A stretch of 64,000 nucleotides of DNA, from positions 16,062,058-16,126,057 of the forward strand of contig CM059576.1 of assembly GCA_030386875.1 (NCBI GenBank), in the 5' to 3' direction. Positions within the stretch are counted from its first letter, which is position 1; the number at the start of each line of letters is the position of its first letter. The notes beneath the pieces are model-generated. The model worked only from the letters and a program-made list of their open reading frames with translations. It did no database searches and was not told where the DNA came from. This document shows positions 34,190 to 46,443 of this stretch, piece by piece. Origin of the DNA: Morinoia aosen. Its lineage: Eukaryota > Arthropoda > Malacostraca > Amphipoda > Talitridae. Both the position numbers and the translations under genes were made by a program.

Positions 34190-34303
34190 AGTATCGGTAT
34201 CGGTAGCAGTATCGGTATTTTCAAGTATCGGAGTATCGGTATCGTTCAAGAAATGGGTATCGGTATTGGTATTGGCCAAAAAAATGGTATCGGTACATCA
34301 CTA
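34190..34303. repeat. Right TATCGG array of the second hAT-like element
   Basis: At least eight TATCGG or near-TATCGG hexamers (GTATCGGTATCGGTAGCAGT and following) precede the right terminal repeat. Confidence 0.8.
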
Positions 34304-34311
34304 ATACTGAC

Positions 34312-34754
34312 AGAAAACCTTATGAATGAGCAAAATATAACGGTAGATCAAGGAAAACTACGAAATGGTGATATGGGTAATTTGTGGCAAACCCAAAGGC
34401 TTCACATGAGAAGACTCATGAATTTCTATCAACACTTGAAATCATAACACAAAATTAAATCAATAAAAGTAGTAACTTGAACTATTGACTGTTGGAAAAA
34501 ATTCAAGGTAGCTAAACAAAAAAAATGGGATTCAATCAAAATTTAAAAAATTAAATTGAAGAACTGAGAATACCTAAGGTCTTGAATGATGTTACACATG
34601 GAATAAAATCTTGAACATAGTTATCTAGAAACTGAAGACAATTAAAAACTAAAAAAACTTAAACTATAGGAACAAATAACTAAAAAAAAAACACGCAGAG
34701 TCACAGGATTAGAGAAGAGGCATCAAAGAAGTAGAGCAGGCCATGAAGGCTCAC
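34312..34754. other. No gene seen
   Basis: AT-rich, with A-runs. Nothing supported. Confidence 0.4.
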
Positions 34755-34846
34755 CTCTCAGACTCCAGAAGTCAATCAGTGGCCCCAACACTGCCGGGCA
34801 CTCCAGCCAGCACAAACTCGCTGGTCTCCACCTGACCCTCGCTGCT
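34755..34846 (-). other. Candidate exon of a minus-strand transcript
   Basis: On the minus strand a good pyrimidine tract and acceptor (GTCCTTGTTAACCTTCAG) precede a GC-richer 92-bp stretch. A good donor follows (GAGAG then GTGAGC). One frame reads SSEGQVETSEFVLAGVPGSV, then GATD and a stop; another is open throughout. It could be an upstream exon of the gene at 15061-15172, which starts its coding region later, or the end of another gene. It stands out from the AT-rich surroundings. Confidence 0.4.
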
Positions 34847-36509
34847 CTGAAGGTTAACAAGGACAAACAATCATAACCTTCAAGGTTGCAGTGTGGCATC
34901 AACTCATCCTACTGTACAAATGCAATAGCAATACAACAGGTCACTCATAAATGTTCTTCTGAATTGAAGAGAAATTGTGACTCCTTTGATCTAGACTATA
35001 TTTCAACATCATCACAACCAATAGTTTAATTCTTCAATACATGAGAACTATAGTAATTAAAGACTGGCATCATAAGCTATCTTTGAATAAAAGATGAATA
35101 ACTTACTTAATGAGAGTCCTGCTCACACAGGATTTTCCTTTTACAGGAAGGTAGGTTTGATAAGGTTATTCAAGTGTTATATTCATTAACCTTAAATTAC
35201 CAGGTTATTTTTTCTTCACTGTAGGATAAAGCTGAAAAGAATTAAAAAAGCATTCAGTAAATGAACAGAACTGAATACAATAGAATGAAATTTATATACA
35301 AAGGATAATTAAGTACATTCAACCAATGAAACAACAAAATGACTAATTTCCTTACAGTACAATATTTTTGTATTTATCATCAGGTAACATTTCCTTGCAG
35401 CTCTCTAACATCTTTTCCATGCTTGTTACTATCTTCTAGTTTTCACCTTATCTAATTCAATATTATCAGGCCCAAACACTTTCAAATACTAAAAACAACT
35501 TTTCATAAACAATTCTTGTCTTAATTCTTTTTTACAACCATCTTGAGTGTTTCTAAAACGGTCTTTATAAAAGTTTTGATCAGTCTACTGTTCCTTTTCA
35601 TCTTAGCTAATAATGCTAAAATATCAGCACAGAGTGGCTGCAATGTATTGGTGACTGTGCATCAAACATTTCCACCTCCCCCCTCCCCTCAAAAGTCTTG
35701 CCTTCACCTGACACAGAACTCCATCTGGATACATCTTCAACAAACATGTAACACTACATACCACTGATGCAAGCCCACAAGCATTTCACACCATTCACTC
35801 ACTATACTTTCAGTTTTCACACATGCTCTGCTTTCAATATAATAGCTTATGGTCTTAAGGGAATCAAACGGTTTGGCCCGTAAAATATTCAAAAATTTAT
35901 AAAAGAAAAACTTCACAAATGCAATAAGCTCTGAGGTATTCTCAACATGTTTGGAACAAATCTGGCCTTCTACATGTAAAATATGATGGCACTTCTTAAA
36001 AACACATTAGAAAACCAATCCAGAATAAATTTTGTTAAGTGAGGTATGACTGTACAACCAAACCTGAAATAAAATCACTTTTATGAAAGTGATATAAAAG
36101 TCCGTTTGTGTGTCTGTGTAACCCCCTCTTCTAATCGATAGATTTTATAGCAACAAGGATAAAGCTTAAGTAATACAAGAAATTATTCTATTGAATTACT
36201 TTTCTGTGGCAATTCAATTCCCTTACACTTGGATTATGGTATCCAGAATATGCAATTGGCATATTTTAACAAATAGGAATTTTTTTTGGTACTTTCTCTG
36301 TTGAAATTCATCATGTTGCTTTGACGTTTTTAATTGATAATGCAAAAAAAATGTTTTAAATTTGTTTGACCAGTAACCTGGCTACCAATTAGTAGAAAAC
36401 CCAAGATTTTGAAACTTGAGTTATCATTTTCGAAATTGTGATTTTCTTGAAAGCTTCAAAGAGATAATAGATGACATTTCAAAAAAAAATTCCAGCAAAA
36501 GAGGCCACC
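34847..36509. other. No gene seen
   Basis: AT-rich intron-like sequence. The open frame at 35543-35767 is T-rich and has no motif. Confidence 0.4.
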
Positions 36510-36885
36510 ATGGATAGAAATGAGTCCAACCGCAAGGGAGAAGTAGCATGACTACGACAGCAAGAAAAACACCGAAGACGGTTGGAAAAACGTGAAACGG
36601 CAAGACAAAGCAATGCTGCTTGCTAACAAGAAGCTAAAGCTAAATTGACCCTTGAACGGCGTTTGGAAATTCTACGGTATAATGCAGAGCAACACCGAGT
36701 AGCTAGAGCGAGCTTAACGCATGAAAGAAGCAAGGAAATTCTTCAGCATAACGCTGGACAACATTGAGTGGCACGAGAGAACTTAACTCAAGAAAGAAGG
36801 CATGAAATTCTTCAGATTAATGCCAACCAGCATGTGTGCACTAGTTTAAAATGACAAGACAATAATAATATGACAATATATATGA
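36510..36885 (+). pseudogene. Decayed ORF with three 23-residue repeats (probable transposon protein N-terminus)
   Basis: An ATG in a strong Kozak context (GCCACCATGG) opens MDRNESNRKGEVA, then a stop. The same frame continues LRQQEKHRRRLEKRETARQS and, after another stop, three tandem 69-bp units at 36645-36713, 36714-36782 and 36783-36851. Each unit has the pattern LTxERRxEILQxNAxQHxVARA. The repeat is highly basic and probably helical. Arg/Glu-rich repeats of similar style occur at the N-terminus of some Helitron and other transposon proteins in arthropods, but this assignment is a guess. Two or three stops show that it is dead. Confidence 0.5.
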
Positions 36886-38214
36886 GCCCAACTCAGTCTT
36901 GAAGAAAAAGAGTGACCTAAAACAAAAGGTTATGCGTGGTACAAAGATCTGGCAAGGGGAAGGAGATGAACATCAGTCAATAGATATTTCTGCTGAGGTA
37001 ATAATGAGCGTTTGATACAACAGAGAACCAGGGCACTAGTTTTGCAAGTCTACTACAGAGATGGTCACCATCTCACTAGTCTCTTCCTCAACACAATAAT
37101 TACACTTCTATGTTTCTAAGCATTACTTGGAGCTTACTATCTTCAAAAAAGATAATATATCATAGCATCAAAGATTAGATCTACCACATTTCATCATTCT
37201 TTTTAATTAAAAGCCAATGAAACTAGTTTACAACCATGGACAGGCATCAACCAAACAGACATAAATTATTAATTATTAATAAAAAATTTAATATAATAAA
37301 ATCACACTAAGAAAACATACAAGAGAAAAATGACAAGAATTACATCAATGACATTTACAGTGAAAAGAACTAAAGCTACAGATTGCTTTTTCACCTAGAG
37401 CAATTTTCTCGTTACTCTCAACCATTATTGCATGCATCAATTTCCAAACTGCTTCAGCATCAATGCCTGTAAGTCAGCAAATAAGAGTTGAGATATGATG
37501 AGCTTACATTTTTTCTATTTGCATTCCTTGCCAACAATATTTTTCATCTAATATTTATGATCCCTTGGTGAATGATAAAAACAAACGGAGTGGAGAACTC
37601 TAATTGAATTTGGTAAAAGAGAATTCAAATGCCTCCCATTTGAAGATGAATATTTTTTCCTATTAAGCTACAACAATTTAGTATTTTCAGAGCTCAAAAT
37701 AAGACAAGAATGTTCATTGCTGGATAGAGAGTAGCCTTTTAGTTTTCTGATATATATACTCCTTATGCACTGAGCTGAATTTGATTTTTAAAAACTAAAA
37801 AATCCTTGAATAACATGTTGTTCATTAATTTTTTAATCAAGAAACATAAAATTTACATATTTGATTAACTCAAAATTATTCCAAGCAAATGAAATTTTAA
37901 TCATGAAACGGATTTGATGTGTATTGCCAAAATATTGAATACAATGTATAAGTAAACTACTTTGCAAAATGGTTAACAAAATGATATGTCTTTTTTCAAC
38001 TAGTGTCTTCCCATTCTGAATTTACATCCTGGCTGCTTGCAGATCCTCTGTTTTTGAGATATAACATAAAAAATGTTCAGGTAAGAATAGCATTGATGGC
38101 AATTTTAATTTGGCTTTTGGTGCTTTGCATTGGGTTGATATACAGTTTAATCCACTCACGGAAATTTAAAAATTCCGTTTGCAAGAATCACTAGAGGAAC
38201 ACATTTAGAAACAT
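36886..38214. other. No gene seen
   Basis: AT-rich. The short open frame at 38003-38194 encodes a hydrophobic stretch but lies in repeat-like sequence (ATATAACA...TAAGAATAGCATT) that recurs near 41590-41650. Confidence 0.4.
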
Positions 38215-38480
38215 TATATACAAATGACATTCTGCTTGCTGATGCATTATTTTTGAGATATAACAATGATTACGCTCAGATAGGAATAACATATACAGTC
38301 GGTTGATTAGTTACAGCATTGTTGGGTCACACCCACTTTCTTGGCGGGAACATGTCCGTTCTTTCACACTAATATACAACGTTCCTATAACTTCAAAGTT
38401 GAATAATTCAAAAATTACGCATTGGCGAGCAGAATGTCATTCCTGTAAAACGTTTTTAAATGTGTCCTTTTACTGATCCT
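38215..38480. repeat. Foldback repeat family, copy near 38.3 kb
   Basis: It contains ACAAATGACATTCTGCTTGC and TGATGCATTATTTTTGAGAT. Related sequence occurs at 41430-42060 in both orientations and, inverted, at 42480-42660 (GCGAGCAGAATGTCATTC). Confidence 0.6.
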
Positions 38481-38599
38481 TAAGAATGGAATTTTTCATT
38501 CTGTGAATGGATTAAACTGCATATTGACTCTGCATTGTTTGGACACTCAGTTTTTCAGGCCCAATAACATGTTTAAGTAGATGTGAAAAAGAGGACAAT

Positions 38600-41150
38600 A
38601 ACCAATTTTCCCATTTTTGGTTCTTGATTATAGGTAATTAGATCAAAATAAACAATTTTTCTTCTATGCACTTTCCACCGCAATTGAGTATTCAACAAAT
38701 TATAGCAGTGACATAATGTTATGTTATTGAACTAATCTAACCTAAAGTATTGTAAACTAACGTAAATGACTCAAATTATCTTACCATAACAATCACTCAA
38801 GCGCATTACAGCCGTTGGAAGGGAGAGTCCATTAAGGGTGCTCCTCTCAAACCAATTTTTCCCATGCTTCAAAGAATGGAATTACAGTAGGTAACCTACA
38901 GCTATAACTTGTTAAATACTCATTCGTCATGGAAAGTGCATCAAATAAAAATTGTTTATTTCAATATAATTACCAATAATCAACCACCAAAAATTGGAAA
39001 ATAAACTATTGTCCACTCCTTCACAAATACCTACGTCTCAGTAAAGCTAATTCAAGTTCCCATAACTTCAGAATTATAGAGTTAAATATCTCAAAAAGCA
39101 CCCATTTGCAAGCAAAGTGTCATTTGTTTACCTCTTGAATATCTCATATTACATTTATTTGGCAACATAATTTTCAAAATCGTTGATGTGCCATATCAAA
39201 ATTGAATAAAAACTCAAGAATTCCATGTTTTGAATATCTGATGCCTTACCAATATAAATTTGATAAATGTAAAGGAGATGCGGTATATGTGGAGGAGAGG
39301 ACAGTAATCGATTTTGCAATTTTTGGTGCCTAAACATAGTTAATTTGATCAAAACAAACAATTTTTTCTAAACATTTTGAATCTGAAATGAGTATTATAC
39401 GAGTTATAGCGGAATGTTAATTTTCGTCTTTGATGACAAATACGCTCGAATAAAGAGCTCCTCATCAATTTTCAAATTTTGTTGTTTGAATCACGGTAAT
39501 AACACAAAAATAAACTACTTTTCTTCTATACACTTTTTGCGGCAAATAATTATTTTATGAGTTATAGCGGTAGGTTTAGTTTTGTGTTCCATAGCAGTTC
39601 CAGTTGAGTTGTTGGAGTACATTTGGGTACTTTGTAATTCATCATTAGCCAACCCTGTGGAGCCTGAATCTACGGTAAATGTATAGTGTTTTCTAGTAAT
39701 CGATTTTTGAATTTTTGGTGCCTAAACATAATTAATAAAATCAAAATAAACAAGTTTTCTTCAATGCACTCTCCGTCAGAAATGACTATTTTACAAGTTA
39801 TAGAGGTAAATGACTTACTGCAACCCTAGTGTTTGAAGCAGAAATAAATTATCGATCACGCGATGTGGCAACACTGCAATGGAGTCATGCTTTCCACATG
39901 CTCATCATCAAAGACAAAACTAAACCCACCGCTATATCTTGTTAAATACTCATTTGACAAAAAAGTGTATTGAAGAAAAGTTGTTTATATTGATGTTATT
40001 ACCATGATTCAAGCCACAAAAATCAAAAACTCAATGAGTAGCCGTTTATTCCAGCGCATTCGTCATCAAAGACGAAACTAACCCTACCGCTATAACTCGT
40101 TAAGTACTCATTTGCGACGGAAAGCGCATAGAAGCAAACTTGTTTATTTCAACCTAATTAACTATGTTTAGACATCGAAAACCAAGAAATTTATTACTAG
40201 CAAACACTTTACATTTACCAAACCTACTTCTAGGATCTTTTAGGTAATAACACAGTAAAGGTTATCACCCATAAATAATGAGTAATAGCAGTATGCTAAT
40301 TTTTGTTTTTGATGGCTAGAATGCGTTCAATCATTCGAGTGCGTTGATTGGGAGAGCCCATTGTAGTCTTCTCTACGAACAATTTCTTTACGCTTCAAAC
40401 ACTAGAATTGCAGTAAGTGATTTACCGTTATAACTCGTTAATTACTCATTTGCCCAAAAAGTGCATAGATAAAAAGTTGTTAATTTAGATATAATTACCA
40501 TGATACAGGCAAAAAAAATTCAAAAATCGATTGGTTGCATCTTTTTAACATTAACCATAAATTTTGGTTCGGTAAATCTGAAGGATATGTCAGTTATCAA
40601 TTTTCCACTTTTTGGTGCCTAAACGTAATTAATTGAATCAAAATAAACAAGTTTTCTTCTACGCACTTTCCGTCTCAAATGAGTATTTTACGATTTATAG
40701 CGGTAGGTTTGGTTTCGTCTCTGATGACGAATGCGCTCAAATAAACAGCTACTCATCGATTTTCGAATTTTAATTGCTTGAATCCTGGTAATAACATCGA
40801 AATAAACAACTTTTCTTCCATACACTTTTTTCTTCAAATGAGTATTTAACAAGGTATAGCAGTAGGTTTGGTTCTGTCTTTGATGACGATTGCGCTGGAA
40901 GCGAGTGCGCATTGCAGTGTTGCTGTCTGACGTGCTCCTTGAATTACTTGCCGCTTCAAACACTGGAGTTGCGGTAAGTCATTTAGCGCTATAACTAATA
41001 AAACTAATCATTTGAGACGGAAAGTGCATAGAAGAAAACTTGTTTATTTTGATCTAATTAACTATGCTTAGGCATCAAAATTCACATAATCGATAACTGA
41101 CATATCCTTTAGATTTACCTTTGGTTCTAGCAAGTATTACAAGTTAGATA
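38600..41150. repeat. Cluster of alternating inverted repeats
   Basis: A block of about 130 bp recurs at least ten times. Marks are AATCAAAATAAACAAGTTTT, CTTCTACGCACTTTCCGTC and GAGTATTTTACGAGTTATAG. Plus-orientation copies lie near 38625, 39330, 39490, 39700, 40600 and 40780. Minus-orientation copies lie near 38895, 39930, 40080, 40420 and 40970. The alternation gives a string of potential hairpins. No protein is encoded. A further inverted pair lies at 47040-47610. Confidence 0.7.
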
Positions 41151-41429
41151 TTTGTATTTACATCATTGATCAAACTTTTCTTCATCCAGTTTACATCATA
41201 TATGATTCATAATTCTTATAAAAATATACATTAGACCTTCCTTAATAAATATAGAAGCTAATAAAAAACTTTTTTACAACATAGAAAAATCAACGAGAAG
41301 TTCACAGCAATTTTTGATAATTCACAACATAAAACACTCAATAAAAACACAAGTCATTAGGCAGTTTGGGGGATCCAACAAAATCAGGAATTCAATTCTA
41401 AAGAATTATTAGAGGGGCCCAGTTAAGAA

Positions 41430-42060
41430 CGTTTTACACAAATGACATTCTGCTTGCTAATGCATTATTTTTGAGGGTCAATATTGAATTTAATGTTGTC
41501 AACGAATTTAATAATTTCGTAGGTATAGATAGGTAATATAGTCGATTTTAAGACGTTTTACACGAATGACTATGTGCCTGGAAATGCTTAGTTTTGGAGA
41601 TATAGGATAAATAACGCCAGGTAAGAATAGCATTAACGGCAGTTTCGATATGGCTCTTCCGGCGTTTCGCGGACGTGGACCACGCCAAGTTTTTTGGCGG
41701 GAGTCATCGGCCTCGGTATGGTTGAGTTAAATTAAGATATTTTAGGCTTACTTAGGTTAGGATACTTGACTAAATTAACTTTGCCAAATCTAACCTTACC
41801 TATCGTTACGTCAGAACCGGATTTCTGCTTATTTATTTCTCCATTTGTTCAATTTTATAAACGACGTTCCTATAACTTTAAAGTTAAATACCTCCAAAAA
41901 TAAGCATTTCCGGGCACATTGTCATTCATGTAAAACGTCATAAAATCTAATATATTACCTATCTATACCTACGAAATTATGAAATTCGTTGACATCGTTA
42001 AATTCAATATTGACCTTTTTGAGATATAACAATAATTACGTGCAGATAGGAATAACGTTG
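41430..42060. repeat. Foldback repeat family, inverted pair
   Basis: AATATTGAATTTAATGTTGT and the inverse of TAGGTATAGATAGGTAATAT appear on both sides of a centre near 41740. Outer marks are GACATTCTGCTTGCTAATGC and CGGGCACATTGTCATTCATG. Short CTTACTTAGG/CTAACCTTACC runs lie in the centre. Confidence 0.6.
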
Positions 42061-42738
42061 TAGGGTAATATTCAAATGGCCGGTTGGTTCAAATCTTTGG
42101 TCATTCTTAGTTAATTTTAGATTTTCGTGCTCGGTGGCTATATAAAAACTCAACCCGCAAGGCCTGTAACTAGTGGTGTAATCTGCTACGCGCCTTCCAG
42201 AGTGGCTTTTGGATTGCTACCGATCGTCAAAATTGGAAATAAACTTGGAATGACCGACGATTCGAACCGACCGGCCATTCGAATATTACCCTATGGTTGG
42301 CTGCTTAGTCGCAGCATTGTTGGGTCACGCCCACTTTTCTTGCAGGACACGCCCACTTTATAGCACAAAAAAAACAGCGTCGTTTGGGTAAGTTAAGGTA
42401 AGCTATTTTAGCTTGATTTATGTTACTTTAGGTTTGTTTATTTAACTAACCTAACATTACCTACCCAAACCTAACCAATCGCTACGTCAATATTGTAATA
42501 CAGCACATTTATGTCCGTTCCTTCACTTTTATATACAATGTTTGTATGACTTCAAAGTTGAATAATTAAAAAATTATGCATCTGCGAGCAGAATGTCATT
42601 CTTGTAAACGTTTTTAAATGCATTCCTTTAGTCATTCTTGGGAATGGAATTCCTAATATTGGTGGATCCCCTAAACTGCACATTCACCATAACATATTTT
42701 GTTCATCGAACACAGGTTTACAGATTATTGTGAGGCTT

Positions 42739-43384
42739 AAGTCTCGCTGAGCGGCAAAGCCGCTCAGCGAGAATGGAAATATCAATTATAACTGGAATTT
42801 GATGCTGATTCCGAATATGCAATTTGTTTTGACCGCTCTCGATTTTTTCGATTTTTTTTTTATTTTTTTTTTTTTAATTTCAAGATATTTTGTTTGGAAT
42901 GAAAACCCCCCCATAAAGCAATTCCAACACTATGATAACTTCAAGTCAAGTCAAATTTAAAGTCGACTTATAGCGGTAAATGAGTCACCAGAACTCCATT
43001 GTATAAGGCGGGAAAAAATATACCGCGGGGTCCGACGTGGAAGTAAACAGGCGTTGCCGCGCGCCAACCAAGCTGACTTCGCCATAACTCCAATGTTTGA
43101 TGCGGGAAAAAATAAATAAGAAAAGCAAACCCCCTATTAAAAACGTAAAGAGGTTGGGTCGTGAGAGGTAGCAACAGTTCTTTTAGTGAGAATTATAAAA
43201 AAGGTTGTAACCTACCCATTTCGTCGAATGATCGAGTCTGTCCAAGCTCGCCAAAAAATGTATAAAAATTTATAGAAAAAATCGAGAGCGGTCAAAACAA
43301 ATTGCAGATTCGGAATCAGCATCAAATTCCAGTTATAATCGATATTTTAATTCTCGCTGAGCGGCTTCGCCGCTCAGCAAGACT
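42739..43384. mobile_element. MITE capped at both ends by perfect or near-perfect hairpins
   Basis: The two ends are inverted over about 120 bp (TATAACTGGAATTTGATGCT, GACCGCTCTCGATTTTTTCG). Each end is itself a 31-nt palindrome. At 42742-42772 TCTCGCTGAGCGGC pairs perfectly with its inverse around an AAA loop. At 43352-43382 the same stem has a TTC loop and one mismatch. A clear target duplication is not visible. The 0.65-kb unit encodes no protein. Confidence 0.75.
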
Positions 43385-43389
43385 TGTTC

Positions 43390-46300
43390 CTTATTGTGAA
43401 TTAATTTGTTATAAAGGTACAAACTTATTTCAATGACTGCTAAAAGCACTTCGAACCAAATGTGCAATGCAAACCAAGGGCTTTGGCCATCAAAGGCAAG
43501 TGTTTTGTAGGACCGAGTACACCTTGTAGTTCCGTGGGGTTTACCGAGGCTTTGAGTCCGAGTACAACTTGCGAATCTCAAGAGAGTACTTGAAGTATAG
43601 GGCCAACAGAGCAGGTGCCTTTATAACGGCCTAAAATGCCCTCCGCACCAACAATATTCACGTAAAGTTTAGTACCAGGATAACGAGGTATAGGCATTAG
43701 CACTTGAACTTGAACTTGAACTTGAAATTGAGGGCCGACAGCGTCGGGGCCTTTGTAACGGCCTACAATTCCCTCCACAGTTATCACACGAAGAGTTCAG
43801 CGCCTGGTACCAGACTTGTCCACTAAACTACTCAGGATTTACCTACTAGCATGTGTTATCTAGACTGCTAACTCGGTGATATAGAGTGACTATTGCGTGT
43901 CATTTCCAAATTCACGTGTTGAAATTTCATACTAGATATTCAGCTAACGTCCTTGCTTTTCTTCATTACTGCAAGTAATATATTGCGTTTGTCTGTATCA
44001 TATCGAGAATTATTCATAAACTGACTCGTGAACGAACGCGGCTAAATTGCCGGCGTTCTTTGTTGATAGTGTGTCTTTGTGTTCCAAAGGGGCGGAGCAC
44101 ACACTGCCGTCTCCTGTCACTACTCCGTGACTATAATTGCACTATAAGCATGTGTTATAATAGTATTCCCCTTTTTACAAACATACTTGCAGTAGTTTTC
44201 GTAGATATGTTCCAACGTGAAATAATCATCAAAAATGGCCCCCTAATAATCTCGTATGTTTATAAATTACGAAGATTATTCAGGTCGATGCTTGCTAAAG
44301 TTTTGAGTTTCAATTTTTATAGTTCATACGCCTTGAACCTTGCGTAATCGCACTTATTTCAATTCAAATCATTTCAATAAAATTTAATTCAATTCTGTTC
44401 ATTCTTGTGACAAAACACTCATTACCATTTGCCTTTCGTGAGCGCGTACAAATTATGCCGGCGGCTTGGCGAATGCCGACGTGTAGAGCCGCCGGGTAAA
44501 TCGCCGCACTGATTTTCATGTTTTTATCTTGAGCATATTTCCCTTCTGTGCAAGCCAAAACGTTTAGTGTTTCCGTTTTATATTGGAGATTATTCATTAA
44601 TTTTTTTTGTATTGCAAATGCTATTTATCAGTAAATTCAGTAGGATTTATACCCATGAAACCTTAGAATTTTTTCTCTGTTATTTCTTGTACAAGTTATA
44701 GAGATGTTCTAGAGTACATAAAGCAGCATTAATTTTCTTTCTGTGAAATTCTTAATTGCTGTAATTCTTTTCTTCTGCTTCATGAACCATGTCTTGTTAA
44801 GTCATGTGTTTTGTTTCCATGGTTCCAGGGATTTGATCCCCGATTTTGCTCTTAGATAATCACTAAAAGTATTACTAAAAATTCTTAAATTTTATGCCTG
44901 GTATATAAAGCAAGAGCAGCTGTCTAACAGTTTCTTAATTGATTCTGTCCTATCTCTCTACTTTTGAGCTTGACGAGAAAGAGAACAAACGAAATTAACC
45001 AGAGTCAAATCTGTAGGATTTCTCGAATTCTGCTGTGTGGGAGTTTTATTAATTGCAATGATGTGGGACTGTCAGTGGTGGAAATTTCCTTGATGTCTCC
45101 TTGGACTGTTCATCCAGCTATTGGACTCTTTGCAGGACGTCAACGTCATCGTCACACACCACTCTCAAACAACCTCCCTTGGGCCTTGTTTTTTACCTCA
45201 ACTTGAGCCGCTTTGTTTGCTTAGAACTCAAACTTAAACTGGCCGGAACTGGCCTGACTTTAACTGGACGTGACTTAACCAGAATTTACCTGGCTTTGGG
45301 CCTCATTTCGGTCTAGCTTGTTTGGGCTTTAATGCTACTTAACTCACCCAAGAATTTATTGGCCCCCCCTACATCATTTGCAAACCACACTCACACACAC
45401 GGTCGACTCCAGCACTTCTCCAGGAGCCTTCCGACTGCCCGGACTGCAAACCCTCTTCTAGCCAAGTTCGTCGGTGGTTCAAGACTCTGCGGCATTCTCC
45501 GGCTTCCTTCCAATAAATACCCAGAAAAAGCTGAGTCCAAAGTGCCTAATTATCCTTCTCACGATTTTCTCCCAGATGCTTGTCGAGGTTGTTTAGGACT
45601 GGCTATACCCCACGGTCAGAACCAAACATGTACAATTTGAAATTTTCGTTTACTTCTCTTTAAGAGAAATGAATTAATAAGCTTTTCAACTAAAAAGACG
45701 TTTATCAATAAATGCGCCTGATGTTAAAACTTTTAATTAGCGAAACAAACTCGAAATTTTCTTGTTGCATGTATCCTAGTGTATGTGAGCATGTGTATGT
45801 GCACAAACATTTAAATGTATAAATATATATGTGCATTTACGCTCAACAGTTTTTAGAAATTTTCTCTTCCTTTCTCCCATAAACACCGTATTTCTCAATT
45901 TTCTCTATATACTATCGTCAAGTATTTGAAGAGAAATCTCATTAATTTGTTGTCTGAATTAAAGCGTGCACTCTTAATTAAGCTGTCAACTCACTTTTTT
46001 CATTTTTTATGCTCACTCAAACTAATTTTTTGAGTATCTGCCCCAACAAAAAAATCCTAATCATGTTCCTTGACGTCGAGAAATACAAAGCGATTATGTC
46101 AATGTATGTATTACCTGTCATAAGTGTTTTCGATCCACCAAGTTCGTTATATATGTGAGGCCAGGTGTTGTTGTTGCTTCAGCCGTCGAGTTCTGTTTGC
46201 GGCGAGTGAAGCAGCGGCCTCACTTATCCCTTTAACGCCCAAGTGGACTGTACGGTCCTCTTTCGAAAGTAGCCGTAATATATTGTTTTTATAACTAAAT

Positions 46301-46405
46301 TTGTTCCCTAATGTGTTCTTTGAAGTTCACTGCCGAGTGGCAGTTTCTTTCTCATTTTGGTATCTGAGACAATCTGAGGCATTTTTCCAGTCGTAATATC
46401 GAAGT
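43390..46405. other. No gene supported
   Basis: Contains a duplicated block around GGCCGTTATAAAGGC (minus strand) at about 43620 and 43745, with a CTTGAA run between the copies. The open frame at 45332-45640 has no motif. I found no LTR pair, tRNA or convincing exon. Confidence 0.35.
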
Positions 46406-46443
46406 GATCGAGTAACCCTCGGAGTTACGTGGGTTACTCGATC
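46406..46443. other. Perfect 13-bp hairpin
   Basis: GATCGAGTAACCC and its exact inverse flank a 12-nt loop. The surroundings are unique-looking, and no element ends were found around it. Confidence 0.6.

Larger units (their letters stand above)
29484..34303. mobile_element. Second hAT-like element with TATCGG termini
   Basis: The terminal inverted repeat is TAGTGATGTACCGATA (29484 and its inverse ending at 34303). It is flanked by ACACTGAC (29476-29483) and ATACTGAC (34304-34311), an 8-bp target duplication with one mismatch. The terminal motif continues as scattered TATCGG/CCGATA hexamers at both ends. No hAT transposase is readable. The 4.8-kb interior holds an inverted pair of a dispersed repeat and a Tc1/mariner element. 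Confidence 0.8.

Noticed and set aside
44821..44850. Possible tRNA or SINE B-box near GGGATTTGATCCCCGA
   Set aside because: No A-box, acceptor stem or cloverleaf could be traced around it.
45332..45640. 102-codon plus-strand ORF
   Set aside because: No splice borders, motif or start context, and its composition fits chance in a less AT-rich stretch.
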